A stretch of DNA of 64,000 nucleotides from Paenibacillaceae bacterium GAS479 (GTDB taxonomy: Bacteria > Bacillota > Bacilli > Paenibacillales > Paenibacillaceae), in contig LT629764.1 in assembly GCA_900105225.1 (NCBI GenBank), forward strand, positions 5,290,501-5,354,500, given 5' to 3'. A model generated the notes under the pieces. It saw only the letters and a list, made by a program, of their open reading frames with translations, was not told the origin of the DNA and did no database searches. The translations under genes were made by a program, and so were the position numbers. Numbering within the stretch: position 1 is the first letter of the stretch; the number at the start of each line of letters is the position of its first letter. Below, piece after piece: positions 17,595 through 26,588 of this stretch.

Positions 17595-17883
17595 TTTCTC
17601 TTTCAGCTCGTCACGTTTCTGTAAACCCTCACCTCATTTCATGCCATCTACACAATCGGCTCCGATTTGTCTTTTGGGCCGGCCCCATCTTATGGAACGG
17701 TAAGTAGGAAAGACACGCTTTCTAGTCCGAATCACGCGCTGACTGACTTTGGACAGACAAAAATCTAAATTTGTTTATAATAGAAACTTTTGCCAAATTA
17801 AGCACGTCAAGATTCGTGAAAGTTAGTTCACATCGATTCAAAATTGCCAACAAATTTTATAGAGAAGAAACGGAGGATTTTGG

Positions 17884-18744
17884 GTGAAACAAATTAAACT
17901 ACTTGCTCTAGCTTGGTTTGTTATTTTTTCAATTGTAGGTTGTACTAATAACCATACCGGTAATATACCTAGCGGCAATTTGAGCACGGAAAGCTCCGCA
18001 GCTTCTCAAAGCAACTCGGACACATCTGGAAAATTATATGAACCAGAGTCTAAAGCGTTAAATCCAGGACAGTACTTTGTAAATGAAAACAATGGCACTG
18101 TGAAGACTACTGAAAAGCATTTTGAATGGGTATCTGGAAGTGTAAGTGTAACAGCTGAAAAATTAAAATCTGAGGATGCCGGTCCAGATTCGGAGCATTT
18201 AGGTAAAATCACCATCAAGGAAGGAGAGCATTCGTATATACTCAACCCAAAGAATAATGAACGTCAATTTCAGTCCATTTCGTTATCAGCAAATAAAAAG
18301 TTACTGGCCATTAGTTTGTTTAATGGAGCTGGAGCTGATCTGTTTATAGTTGATCTCTCTGATGGTAATGCGATCGACTTAAAAACTGAGATTGCGGCCA
18401 AAACAAATGAAACAATTGAGACCGTTGCAGCTTATAACTGGTCTCCAAGCGGTTATGACCTAGCAATAGCATATGGGGATACGAGCTCTAGTAAAATTGT
18501 TATCTATAGCGCTGACAAGAACTCTTTTACCTTTGTCCCATCTTCATCAACTTTTATTTCAACAGCATTTGTATTATGGAGCAAAGATGGTCGCACCTTA
18601 GATTTTGTGAGCGAAAAACCATCTGATCAATATAAACTATACCGGTTTGATTTGCAAAATAATGAAGTTAATGATGTTATTGACCTTTCAAGAGATGACC
18701 TTTCAAAGCTAGAGAATCTAAGCCCAAAATTTTTAGGAAAGTAA
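17884..18744 (+). CDS. Hypothetical lipoprotein, propeller-like
   Basis: A 286-residue protein starting at GTG 17884 (GGAGG seven bases ahead). The signal peptide ends in a lipobox-like IVGC (about residue 20), then a Ser/Asn-rich linker. The C-terminal half has repeated short beta segments: LFIVDLSDGNAIDL, YNWSPSGYDLAIAYG, FVLWSKDGRTLDFV and LYRFDLQNNEV. These resemble TolB/WD-type propeller blades. It is divergent from the stalk/propeller operon. No named family beyond this could be assigned. Confidence 0.62.
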   Translation: MKQIKLLALAWFVIFSIVGCTNNHTGNIPSGNLSTESSAASQSNSDTSGKLYEPESKALNPGQYFVNENNGTVKTTEKHFEWVSGSVSVTAEKLKSEDAGPDSEHLGKITIKEGEHSYILNPKNNERQFQSISLSANKKLLAISLFNGAGADLFIVDLSDGNAIDLKTEIAAKTNETIETVAAYNWSPSGYDLAIAYGDTSSSKIVIYSADKNSFTFVPSSSTFISTAFVLWSKDGRTLDFVSEKPSDQYKLYRFDLQNNEVNDVIDLSRDDLSKLENLSPKFLGK

Positions 18745-18790
18745 AAGAAGAGCCTACCATGTTTATATAGGGATGAGAAGTTTTTTAAGC

Positions 18791-19010
18791 CTACACGTTG
18801 CTGATTGTGATTAATCCTTTACCTTCACAGGCGTCTGCAATTGCATCGATTAGTGCCTTCTGATTGGAGCTCTCCAAACGGATGCAACCATAAGTTGGAC
18901 GAAGTGGATACCAACATTAAAGAAGAATCTGTAATAAGATCACCACCATTATAAGCTCCAATAATACGCGCTTGAATACTGTGCACTATATCCAAAAAAC
19001 AGATCCGAAT
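18791..19010 (-). pseudogene. Decayed L,D-transpeptidase-like C-terminus
   Basis: On the minus strand one frame reads PLRPTYGCIRLESS then KALIDAIADACEGKGLITIS before a stop. This looks like the YkuD-fold catalytic motif (S/T-x-GCIRL) and the end of an L,D-transpeptidase. The preceding part (VHSIQARIIGAYNGGDLITD) is in another frame, and further upstream stops interrupt it. No start or ribosome site is present. The residual homology is short, so the family call is inferred. It fills an otherwise empty 350-base gap. Confidence 0.45.
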
Positions 19011-19058
19011 GTATACGGATTGTCTGACATCTATTAATATTAGAAAACCAACAAACTA

Positions 19059-19092
19059 GCAGCTCTTCCACAACTACATGGAAGAGCTGCTT
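19059..19092. terminator. Hairpin terminator, probably bidirectional
   Basis: AGCAGCTCTTCCA pairs perfectly with TGGAAGAGCTGCT around eight bases, with TTCTTTATT on the plus side. It lies immediately beyond the stop of the minus-strand lipoprotein gene. Confidence 0.75.
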
Positions 19093-19094
19093 CT

Positions 19095-19844
19095 TTATTC
19101 AGCAATTAATTGTTTATTCTTCAAGTCTAACTTTAATTGCATTTCCTTAGTCTCTTCTTCAGGTGTACCTGCCCCACGGGGTGGATGAACGACTAGTCTA
19201 TTATCCTTTACAATGGGTAATGGTGTCTCTTCGGAATAAAGAAGCATGTCTGACTCAACGCCATTTTTAACGATTTTTAAATTGAAGGCATCTCCACTTA
19301 CCTTGTCGATTGCAAATACATACCCTCCTAACCCATGTCCTGTTTTATATTGGGGGGTAAGGATATAAACTTCTGCATCCGCAAAACTCATATTCTCAAA
19401 TGAGAGTTTTTTATCGGACGGCTGAACATAAATATAGGCTGGCAGTTCCAGTAGAACTTTTTCCTGTTCCCCTTGTCTGTAGATGATGGAATAGTTGCTT
19501 TGGAAGGTCTGATCCCCCTCTACCCCCAATACACTCGACACAAGTAAGTGACCGTGCTCTTCTGGTCCATTAGAAATCATAAGTAAAGTTCCTTTATCCG
19601 TTTGTTGTTCAGCTCGAACTGATTGATCCTTACTAACAGAATCAATGGCAATGGAATCTGTCAGTTCTGATTTAGGAAAGATGCTGGTTATCTTTCCTAC
19701 TGAAGATTTTTTCTCACTCGAAGCATTAGAATTACTATAGGATTCAGGTGCGGCGGGCTTTGAACCTGGTTCACTACCACAGCCAACGAGCAAACTAAAC
19801 AACAACGCTGATGAAGTTAACAGAAGAGTGTTTTTCTTGAGCAT
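19095..19844 (-). CDS. Hypothetical lipoprotein
   Basis: A 249-residue protein with a signal peptide and lipobox LLVGC (Cys about residue 22), a Ser/Asn/Pro-rich linker to about residue 50, then a globular part with no motif I can name (ILTPQYKTGHGLGGYVFAID). The C-terminus is Lys/Glu-rich. It is probably an extracytoplasmic lipoprotein of narrow distribution. It lies between pseudogene fragments, consistent with a variable region. Confidence 0.6.
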   Translation of the reverse strand: MLKKNTLLLTSSALLFSLLVGCGSEPGSKPAAPESYSNSNASSEKKSSVGKITSIFPKSELTDSIAIDSVSKDQSVRAEQQTDKGTLLMISNGPEEHGHLLVSSVLGVEGDQTFQSNYSIIYRQGEQEKVLLELPAYIYVQPSDKKLSFENMSFADAEVYILTPQYKTGHGLGGYVFAIDKVSGDAFNLKIVKNGVESDMLLYSEETPLPIVKDNRLVVHPPRGAGTPEEETKEMQLKLDLKNKQLIAE

Positions 19845-19864
19845 AATTTCCCCACCTTCACTAA

Positions 19865-20042
19865 TTATTTATTTACAAAAATTAAACGTTCGATTTTTGA
19901 AAAATGTTTCTGCAACTGTTCGCGTTTGAACTGAAGCGAATACCCGATGGTGTCTAGAATCAGTATTGTGCCCGCCGCATCCAGCACCACCATGGCCTTA
20001 CTCATGCCAAATACGTTGCTGAGCAGTCCAAGACCAGCATTG
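19865..20042 (-). pseudogene. C-terminal remnant of a second MFS transporter
   Basis: The minus-strand frame reads AGLGLLSNVFGMSKAMVVLD, then LILDTIGYSLQFKRE, and ends at a stop at 19865. It aligns without gaps with the last 45 residues of the MFS protein at 12121-13302 (AGLGLLSNAFGMTKAMVVLD). The DNA is also recognisably similar (CCGCATCCAGCACSACCATGGC in both). Everything upstream of helix 11 is missing. It is evidence that the MFS gene, like its stalk/propeller neighbours, was once duplicated. Confidence 0.8.
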
Positions 20043-20102
20043 TCAGTAAAGATAGAGATCCCCTGTAACGCGGTTAAGCCAAGCTGCTTGTCGCTCTTAT
20101 AA

Positions 20103-20146
20103 CTGCAAAAGAAAAAGCTGCACCAAGCGGCTTAAAACCACCCGGC
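20103..20146 (-). terminator. Possible terminator in the remnant region
   Basis: On the minus strand GCTGTGCC and GGTGCAGC with an inner GG/CC pair form an imperfect stem, followed by TTTTTCTTTT. It lies just after the small lipoprotein-like frame ending at 20158. Confidence 0.5.
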
Positions 20147-20157
20147 ACAGCATCTCA

Positions 20158-20334
20158 TTAATGTTTAGTATTACGAAACCAGTCGTTGAAATCGTCCTTT
20201 GTCTGCATGGCAATCGGCTGGGCCGGCTTTTCGGATAAAGTTGCTGCCTGGACCGCTTGAGTCCGAGTGGCAGGCCTGCCGCCTATCGTACTCATTAATT
20301 TTCCGCATGAAGAAAGCAGCATTGCGTAGATCAA
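20158..20334 (-). pseudogene. Short lipoprotein-like frame after the ABC ATPase remnant
   Basis: A 58-codon frame from TTG 20334, overlapping the stop of the ATPase remnant by a few bases. It reads YAMLLSSCGKLMSTIGG, which contains a lipobox-like LSSC, and ends KDDFNDWFRNTKH. Only nine residues precede the Cys, too few for a normal signal peptide, so this is probably the stub of a lipoprotein gene fused to the ATPase remnant by deletion. It could also be a fortuitous frame. Confidence 0.35.
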
Positions 20335-20712
20335 ATATTGGACCCCCAGATTTCATCCGCAACTGAGGACACGCGTTTGGAATGCGTTACGATGATAACG
20401 CATTTGTTCTCGTTGTACGCCTGATCGGCCAACAGTTCTAGAATGATCTGTTCTGTATCCGAATCCAGATTTCCGGTAGGCTCGTCCGCGATAATGACAT
20501 CCGGATTATGCGCCACCGCCCTGGCAATACGGACCCGCTGCTGCTCTCCGCCGGACAACTTAAGCACCTTCCGGTCCGTTAACGTCTCAACGTCGTTTTG
20601 CCCGATCCCGACTTGCCGACGATCGAATAAACCTGCCCCGCCCCAAAGGAAGCGTTAATATGGTGCAGTACCAGCTGAGCAGCGCCTTCATAACGATATT
20701 GAAAACAGCGTC
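20331..20712 (-). pseudogene. ABC transporter ATPase with internal deletion
   Basis: The upstream part (minus strand, about 20712-20590) reads HHINASFGAGQVYSIVGKSG and SGKTTL, an intact Walker A. A frameshifted junction near 20590 jumps straight to KLSGGEQQRVRIARAVAHNP and DVIIADEPTGNLDS, the signature and Walker B regions, and the end at 20331. The roughly 90-100 codons normally separating Walker A from the signature are missing. The type resembles MacB/LolD-like or bacteriocin-export ATPases. It cannot hydrolyse ATP as encoded. Confidence 0.78.
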
Positions 20713-20742
20713 ATTGTTGCGAGGCAGAGTTATTTAATCGTG

Positions 20743-21618
20743 TTAATTTTGAGGCCGTTTTAGTTCGTCTATCAGTCGTATTAGGCTCGGATGGTTACGG
20801 TTTTTCAGCAAATAGGCGATAAAAATATCATTGGTTACGGAAAATGGCTCGCAGATGATCTTCACCGATCCGGCCTGTAAAACATTGTCCAGCATATAGG
20901 TTGGGAGCAGGCTGATTCCGGCTCCATTCTGGATCGCAGCCAAAATCAGATGCAGATCCGGAAAAATATGTACTGGCTTCAGCTGCGGCCGTTTATTGAA
21001 ATTTTCCCGCCAAAAGCGGCGGATGATCGGCAGCTCCAGGCCGTAGCTGAGCCAGCGTTGAGACAGCAGCCACGCTTCCCGCTGTTTCAGCGTGCCCGCC
21101 TCCGGCTCCACAGTTTCCGGCGGCGCTACCACAACAAACCTTTCCGTGAAGTAAGGAACATATTCGATGCCTGGAACGGCGAATTTTTGCGAGGTGAGAA
21201 TCAAGTCAACCTGTTCCGCCTCCAGCAGTTCAACCAACGCGGGGGCAACCCCTAATTGCACGTGGATGCTCATCTGCAGAAGCGGGAGTAAAGGCGAGAC
21301 CAGCTCGCGGAACATTTCAGGAGCTGTTCCGATCTTAACAATAGGATGAGTAGGCGACGAAACAGCGTTGAAGCCGAGCGTTGTCTCCTCAAGTGCTTCA
21401 ATGAGCGGCGCGAGCCCGGAGTATAGCTCTTTCCCGCGTTCGGTAGGAATCATTTTTCGTGCTGTTCTCGTAAATAAAGGCTCGCCAACCTCCGCCTCCA
21501 ACGCAGCCAAATGTTGGCTCATTGCGGGCTGGGTCATAATTCTTGACTTGGCCGCTTCGGAGACGGAGCTATGTTTATAAATGCGGATAAAACTGCGATA
21601 CCATTCAAAGTTAGCCAT
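20743..21618 (-). CDS. LysR-family transcriptional regulator
   Basis: A 291-residue LysR-type regulator: N-terminal winged helix (SSVSEAAKSRIMTQPAMSQH, about 17-36, and LEAEVGEPLFTRTARKMIPT) and a periplasmic-binding-like effector domain from about 90. LysR proteins usually control a divergent neighbour, but here the nearest gene (the DJ-1/PfpI protein) is upstream in the same direction, so its target is unclear. It may autoregulate. Confidence 0.88.
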   Translation of the reverse strand: MANFEWYRSFIRIYKHSSVSEAAKSRIMTQPAMSQHLAALEAEVGEPLFTRTARKMIPTERGKELYSGLAPLIEALEETTLGFNAVSSPTHPIVKIGTAPEMFRELVSPLLPLLQMSIHVQLGVAPALVELLEAEQVDLILTSQKFAVPGIEYVPYFTERFVVVAPPETVEPEAGTLKQREAWLLSQRWLSYGLELPIIRRFWRENFNKRPQLKPVHIFPDLHLILAAIQNGAGISLLPTYMLDNVLQAGSVKIICEPFSVTNDIFIAYLLKNRNHPSLIRLIDELKRPQN

Positions 21619-21678
21619 GGCGATAATCCCTTCCGGTTGGTAGTGCTGTCATTATTATATCGCTTCCGCTGGAAAATC

Positions 21679-21717
21679 AAAAAGCACCTGACGCGCGAGG
21701 CGTTCAGGTACTTTTCG
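21679..21717. terminator. Terminator between PfpI and lysR genes
   Basis: AAAAGCACCTGACGC and GGCGTTCAGGTACTTTT form a long stem with A and T runs on both sides. It is positioned to end the minus-strand DJ-1/PfpI transcript before the lysR gene. Confidence 0.78.
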
Positions 21718-21748
21718 ATTAATTCATTTTATAAATCTGGGAACTGAC

Positions 21749-22411
21749 TTAACCCAATCTCGCGATAACTTCCTTAGTGACGCTAAGCGTGGATTGCGGA
21801 TTTTGACCGGTAATCAAATTGCCGTCCGCCTCCATATGATCGCTCCAATCCTCGCTCCCCACAAACTCCGAGCCCGCTTCACGCAGCTTGGACTCCAGCA
21901 AAAACGGCATTTCGGCGTCGAGTCCGGCCGCTTTTTCTTCGGTGTTTGTGAAAGCTGTCAAGCGTTTACCCGCAACGAGATAGCTGCCGTCCGACAGCTT
22001 CGCATTCACCAGAGCGGCAGGGCCGTGGCATACAGCAGCGACAACTTTGTCAGCTTCATAAAATTCGCGCAGCAGTGTTTGAAGCTTCTCATTATCGGGG
22101 AAATCAAACATTGTGCCGTGGCCGCCTGGCAGGAAGATCACATCATAATCCTTTGCTTCGACGCCATCGAGCTTCACCGTATTCGCCAAATACTTTTGCG
22201 TATCAAGCAACTCCTGAGACGTTTCTGCACTCAAGCTGTTTCCGTCGATCGGCGTTTGGCCGCCCAGAGGACTTGCCACTGTAATGGCATAACCTTGCTT
22301 GGAAAACTCAATATAAGGCTCTGCGAACTCGGAAAGCCACAAACCCGTGGATTTTTCCGGATTCATTTGGCTAGCCGAAGTAACAACGATGAGAATGCGT
22401 TTATGATTCAA
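21749..22411 (-). CDS. DJ-1/PfpI-family (Hsp31/glyoxalase III-like) protein
   Basis: A 220-residue class I glutamine-amidotransferase-like fold. The nucleophile elbow AAVCHGPAAL places Cys at 128 and His at 129; FLPGGHGTMFDFPDN (about 93-107) and an N-terminal Glu at about 19 complete the Hsp31/YDR533C pattern. These proteins act as glutathione-independent glyoxalases or chaperones that remove methylglyoxal. It is monocistronic with its own terminator. The biochemical activity is inferred from the family. Confidence 0.85.
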   Translation of the reverse strand: MNHKRILIVVTSASQMNPEKSTGLWLSEFAEPYIEFSKQGYAITVASPLGGQTPIDGNSLSAETSQELLDTQKYLANTVKLDGVEAKDYDVIFLPGGHGTMFDFPDNEKLQTLLREFYEADKVVAAVCHGPAALVNAKLSDGSYLVAGKRLTAFTNTEEKAAGLDAEMPFLLESKLREAGSEFVGSEDWSDHMEADGNLITGQNPQSTLSVTKEVIARLG

Positions 22412-22562
22412 AATAATTCTCTCCTTTAGGTTTAATAGGTGACTGCACGTATATCGTAACCCTTGACTATTTATAAATCCAATTCGACTATTTCAATCTA
22501 ATCATAAATATTTTTATATCTTTAACGACATAAAGACGATTCGTCTACCTATTCGCGATGGT

Positions 22563-22600
22563 AAAAATAAAACGGCCGCCCACATTCGGACAGCCGTTTT
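22563..22600 (-). terminator. Terminator of the glyoxylate-shunt operon
   Basis: On the minus strand AAAACGGC and GCCGTTTT pair with an interrupted GC-rich inner stem, then ATTTTTACC. It lies 63 bases after the last small ORF of the aceA-aceB operon. Confidence 0.75.
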
Positions 22601-22662
22601 AAATAAAATTTCGTCGCTAATTGCAGATGCCAATTAACCGCCAGCTTTCGCCATCAATTCCA

Positions 22663-22848
22663 TCAATGATCGAAATAGTATTGCTTGATGTAATAGTGGG
22701 AGCTGTTCAAGCTACTCGTTTCTTGACAGTGTGTACAGAGAAGCTCGCCCATAGCTGCTGGATTACTCTCACATGTGAAACAAAGCGGGGTCTCCGAGGA
22801 ATTTGACATAGGAAGCGGATAGAGGCCTGGTAAAGGATTCATTTTCAT
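22663..22848 (-). CDS. Small cysteine-rich protein downstream of aceB
   Basis: A 61-residue protein with two CxxC pairs, CFTC and CTHC, about 17 residues apart, consistent with one zinc ribbon/knuckle. The C-terminus is aromatic and His-rich (SSHYYIKQYYFDH). ATG 22848 is taken because GAAAGG lies 12 bases upstream; the nearer ATG at 22857 is too close. It begins 36 bases after malate synthase and precedes the operon terminator, so it is co-transcribed with aceA and aceB. No family recognised. Confidence 0.5.
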   Translation of the reverse strand: MKMNPLPGLYPLPMSNSSETPLCFTCESNPAAMGELLCTHCQETSSLNSSHYYIKQYYFDH

Positions 22849-22884
22849 CGTAATCATCAACCTTTCTTAGTTTTATTTATCTCA

Positions 22885-24498
22885 TTAATAATTCATGTCA
22901 TGAAGAAAAGGATACGCGACTGTCGTCAAAAACTCAGGCAGTTGTTCCGCCACAGTCATCTCACGGAACAATTCGGCAGCTTGACGGAGCAATTCTATTT
23001 TCATCCCTTTGTCCGTGCTTTCCGCTAGTTGACGCTCCAACTCTTCGTTCAACCACAAATCTAACAGATCGCCCGTAAAGCGCCGTCCATCTGCCAGTAT
23101 CCCTCTTGGATGATGCAGCCACTGCCATAGCTGGGCACGGGATATTTCCGCTGTGGCCACATCCTCCATCAACCCCTGAATTGGCACCGCTCCTGCCCCG
23201 CCCAGCCAAGCCGCTACATATTGAATGCCAACGGACAGATTTGTTCTGACACCGTGCTCCGTAATGACTCCTTCCGGCAGCTCCAGCAGCTTCTCCGCTG
23301 TGCAATCCGGCCCATCCGGAATAGCTCCGAGTTGATGAGGTCCAGGCATAAGAGTGTCAAACACTTCCCTTGCGATCGGCACGAGCGCCGGATGGGCGAC
23401 CCAGGTGCCGTCATGACCGAGCCTTACCTCGCGCAATTTATCTCGGCGAACCTTATCCAGTGCTTCGGCGTTGGCGGAGGGGTTGTTCTTGATCGGTATT
23501 TGTGCAGCCATGCCGCCAATGCAATGTGCACCGCGCTTATGACATACCCGTACCGCAAGCGTGGCATACGCGGACATGAACGGCGATTCCATCGTCACCA
23601 AGCCGCGATCGGGCAGGATTATATCAGGATGGCGGCGGAGCTTTTTGATATAGGAGAAGATATAATCCCACCGGCCGCAATTGAGTCCATCAATATGATC
23701 CTTAAGCACGTAGAGAATTTCCTCCATCTCAAATGCAGCGGGCAGCGTCTCGATCAGCACCGTCGCACGGAACGTCCCTCGCTCCAGATGGAACTCCTCT
23801 TCGGTATGAAGAAACACATTCGCCCATAGTGCCGCCTCCTCCATACTTTCCAGCTTGGGAAGATACAGATAGGCGCCCTCACCCTTCAACGCCTGCTCGC
23901 GCGCATTATGCCATGCGAACAGTCCGAAGTCGAACAAACTTGCGGAAATCGGCATGCCGTTCAAAAGCACATGTTTCTCTTCCATATGCCAGCCTCGCGG
24001 ACGTACCTTCAGCACGGCTGGACGATCGGCCAGCTCATACTGTTTACCTTCAGCACTCGTGAAGCGGATCGTACCAGCGCATGCATCTCGTATATTCCGC
24101 TGTCCGCCGACAACATTGCTCCAAGTAGGAGAGTTGGCATCCTCAAGATCACACATGAACACCTGAGCCCCGGAATTAAGCGCGTTGATGACCATTTTGC
24201 GATCCCCTGCTGGACCGGTAATCTCCACCCGCCGATCCTTGAGCGACGGTGGAGCGGGCCGAACCTCCCAGTTACCACTGCGAATGGGGGCGGTGTCTAG
24301 GCGGAAGTCAGGTTTCTCCCCATGGTCAAATGCCTCTTGCCGCCTCGCCCGCTCGCGGAGCAACGCTTTGCGTCGCTCACCGAACTGCTCCTCCAATCGC
24401 CTGACAAAGGCTAATGCCTCTGGGTGGAGCAACGGCTCCTCTTCCGGCTCCAGCTTCGGCGCATTCAGCATGAGTCCAGCCAGTTGCTGCTCATTCAT
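22885..24498 (-). CDS. aceB: Malate synthase A
   Basis: A 537-residue malate synthase, which condenses glyoxylate with acetyl-CoA to malate in the glyoxylate shunt. Seen: [20 protein letters not shown] (substrate-site strand, about 102-121), [47 protein letters not shown] and the magnesium-binding Glu/Asp of this type. Length is normal. The ATG overlaps the isocitrate lyase stop by four bases (ATGA), giving translational coupling. Confidence 0.95.
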   Translation of the reverse strand: MNEQQLAGLMLNAPKLEPEEEPLLHPEALAFVRRLEEQFGERRKALLRERARRQEAFDHGEKPDFRLDTAPIRSGNWEVRPAPPSLKDRRVEITGPAGDRKMVINALNSGAQVFMCDLEDANSPTWSNVVGGQRNIRDACAGTIRFTSAEGKQYELADRPAVLKVRPRGWHMEEKHVLLNGMPISASLFDFGLFAWHNAREQALKGEGAYLYLPKLESMEEAALWANVFLHTEEEFHLERGTFRATVLIETLPAAFEMEEILYVLKDHIDGLNCGRWDYIFSYIKKLRRHPDIILPDRGLVTMESPFMSAYATLAVRVCHKRGAHCIGGMAAQIPIKNNPSANAEALDKVRRDKLREVRLGHDGTWVAHPALVPIAREVFDTLMPGPHQLGAIPDGPDCTAEKLLELPEGVITEHGVRTNLSVGIQYVAAWLGGAGAVPIQGLMEDVATAEISRAQLWQWLHHPRGILADGRRFTGDLLDLWLNEELERQLAESTDKGMKIELLRQAAELFREMTVAEQLPEFLTTVAYPFLHDMNY

Positions 24499-25802
24499 GC
24501 AGATTCCTCCTTGGAGGTGGCTGTTGCAAATTGCGCTGACTCCGTTGATTCCGCCAGTGCACCTGTGCTGGCAAGTCCACCGCTGACAACCTGGATCACC
24601 GCATCAAAATACCCCGTACCAACCTCCCGCTGATGTCTAGTCGCTTCATAACCAAGTGGTTCAGCGGCGAACTCGGCTTGCTGCAGCTCGGAGTAAGCGG
24701 CCATGCCGCGATCTCGATAATCGCGTGCCAGTGTGAACATGCTGTAATTGAGCGCATGGAAGCCGGCTAGCGTTACAAACTGGAATTTGTAACCGAGCTT
24801 GCCGAGCTCCCGTTGGAAGCTTGCGATTTCCGCATCGCTGAGCTTCTTTTTCCAGTTGAAAGAGGGGGAACAGTTATAGGCGAGCAGCTTGCCGGGATAA
24901 GCCGCGTGGATAGCCTGCGCGAACATGCGCGCTTCCTGTAAATCCGGCTCCGAAGTCTCACACCAGACGAGGTCAGCATAAGGAGCATAAGCCAGCCCGC
25001 GAGCAATGGCTTGATCCAGTCCAGCTCTCACGTAGTGAAAGCCCTCCGAGGAGCAGCTACCCGTAAGGAATGGATGATCTGATGGATCAACATCGCTAGT
25101 GAGCAGCTTAGCTGCATACGCATCGGTACGGGCGATCAGCACCGTATCTACTCCCAGTACATCAGCCGCAAGCCTGGCGGACACCAGATGGCGCACTGCC
25201 TGTTGTGTTGGCAGCAACACTTTGCCGCCGAGATGGCCGCATTTCTTTTCCGATGAGAGCTGATCTTCTAGATGTACGCCCGCTGCTCCCGCCTCGATCA
25301 TCGACTTCATCAGTTCGTACACATTCAGCGCCCCGCCGAAGCCAGCCTCCGCATCCGCCACAATAGGGATGAAAAAGTCGATGTCACCGCTGCCCTCCGA
25401 ATGCTGAATCTGATCCGCGCGCTGCAGTGCATGATTGATCCGTTTCACGACGCTCGGTACGCTGTTAGAGGGATACAAGCTCTGATCCGGGTACATTTGT
25501 CCCGCCAGATTGGCATCCGCAGCGACCTGCCAACCGCTTAGGTAGATGGCCTTCAGGCCGGCTTTTGCCTGCTGGACCGCTTGGTTACCGGTGAGCGCGC
25601 CGAGCGCGTGAACGAAGTCTTCCTCGTGCAGAGAGTCCCATAACTTGCTTGCGCCTCGGGATGCGATCGTATGTTCGATTAAAATCGAACCTCGCAATTT
25701 TAGCACATCTTCCGTGCTGTAAGGCCGCTCGATGCCATCGTAACGAGGGGAGCTCCAACGCTCCAACAGCTGCTGCTTCTGATCTTCTTGGTTGCGGCTC
25801 AT
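24495..25802 (-). CDS. aceA: Isocitrate lyase
   Basis: A 435-residue isocitrate lyase that cleaves isocitrate to glyoxylate and succinate, bypassing the CO2-releasing TCA steps during growth on acetate or fatty acids. The active-site loop KKCGHLGGK places the catalytic Cys at 188. [30 protein letters not shown] and [10 protein letters not shown] are also family hallmarks. Its ATG overlaps the stop of the upstream small CxxCxGxG gene, and its own stop overlaps aceB. Confidence 0.96.
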   Translation of the reverse strand: MSRNQEDQKQQLLERWSSPRYDGIERPYSTEDVLKLRGSILIEHTIASRGASKLWDSLHEEDFVHALGALTGNQAVQQAKAGLKAIYLSGWQVAADANLAGQMYPDQSLYPSNSVPSVVKRINHALQRADQIQHSEGSGDIDFFIPIVADAEAGFGGALNVYELMKSMIEAGAAGVHLEDQLSSEKKCGHLGGKVLLPTQQAVRHLVSARLAADVLGVDTVLIARTDAYAAKLLTSDVDPSDHPFLTGSCSSEGFHYVRAGLDQAIARGLAYAPYADLVWCETSEPDLQEARMFAQAIHAAYPGKLLAYNCSPSFNWKKKLSDAEIASFQRELGKLGYKFQFVTLAGFHALNYSMFTLARDYRDRGMAAYSELQQAEFAAEPLGYEATRHQREVGTGYFDAVIQVVSGGLASTGALAESTESAQFATATSKEESA

Positions 25803-25972
25803 CAGAACTCACCTCCATAACCAAGCTCGAGAACGCCAGATCCTTCACAGCGCGGGCAGCGCTCGAATCCGGATGGTGCCACAGTGGATGCGCTCTGCTC
25901 AACTTGCTGGGACAAGCTCTTATGCGGGTAGAGTTCCAGTTCTCCATTTCCTTCGCAGTGCGGGCAATCCAT
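25802..25972 (-). CDS. Small CxxCxGxG zinc-finger-like protein upstream of aceA
   Basis: A 56-residue protein with two DnaJ-type cysteine motifs, [12 protein letters not shown] near the N-terminus and [12 protein letters not shown] near the C-terminus, separated by a Ser/Gln-rich linker. The pair could bind one zinc like the DnaJ cysteine-rich domain. ATG 25972 has GGAG nine bases upstream; an ATG at 25987 overlaps that site. The stop overlaps the aceA start, so it is the first gene of the operon. Known family function: zinc-dependent protein-folding or binding domains. A role here is unknown. Confidence 0.62.
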   Translation of the reverse strand: MDCPHCEGNGELELYPHKSLSQQVEQSASTVAPSGFERCPRCEGSGVLELGYGGEF

Positions 25973-26019
25973 CTGAACCAGCTCCATTCTGTTATAGTTT
26001 GTTTCTTTTTATTGATGTT

Positions 26020-26049
26020 ATTATATAACAGTTTTCTGTAGAAGTTCAA
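26020..26049 (-). promoter_or_regulatory. Sigma-A-type promoter of the glyoxylate-shunt operon
   Basis: On the minus strand TTGAAC (26049-26044) and TATAAT (26025-26020) are separated by 18 bases, about 50 bases ahead of the first small gene of the operon. Confidence 0.72.
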
Positions 26050-26409
26050 TACTGTTTCGCCTAATTTTATTGTTGTTATAGTACAGAACTTCAAACGCAA
26101 AAAAAGACCGCTTAACACGGCCTTCCATTCTTCGATATGGGGTCCAATCAATAGGCTTCGGATGTGATAGGCTTAGCTTATTTTCTTACTCATAGCCAAT
26201 AGTTCGAGCAGCTATATAAGCAGCAGGGAAGCTATAGTTGCGGTCCCGCCAGCGGAGTTTTCACACCTTGACGGGACTCAGACTTTCGCTAATTTTATTG
26301 AGGAATCACTGTTGCCAAAAGGAATGGATCATAAGTTCCCACCGGTATAAACCAAATGATTTCTTTTGTTTACTGTTTCATTGTGTTCATAAAGCTATTT
26401 CGGGTTAAC

Positions 26410-26585
26410 TCTCGGAGGCAAAAATCTTGCTTCCTTTAAATACCAGAACAAGACTTTCATCTGCTTTAAAGAGGGTGCTTAAAGGCACGATTTCGCCTTT
26501 CTTTTGCTTTAACCGCCGTGGTCTGTAAGATCATGCATGCTGGCAGTCATACTTGGAACTACAAACTGCTGAAAGGTAATTTCCG
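26410..26585 (-). pseudogene. C-terminal remnant of a second CocE/NonD hydrolase
   Basis: The minus strand reads FQQFVVPSMTASMHDLTDHG, which matches QQFVVPNMTARMHDLTDRGG of the adjacent hydrolase. Shortly after comes GEIVPLSTLFKADESLVLVF and KGSKIF, which resembles the C-terminal jelly roll of other CocE-type enzymes. Stops and an internal deletion separate the pieces. Nothing upstream of this segment survives. The remainder of 26050-26588 contains no other gene-like frame that I can support. Confidence 0.72.
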
Positions 26586-26588
26586 TTT

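Noticed and set aside
17749-17781. Promoter TTGGAC - TATAAT ahead of the lipoprotein gene at 17884
   Set aside because: The spacer is 21 bases, too long for a normal sigma-A promoter; only the TATAAT at 17776 is convincing.
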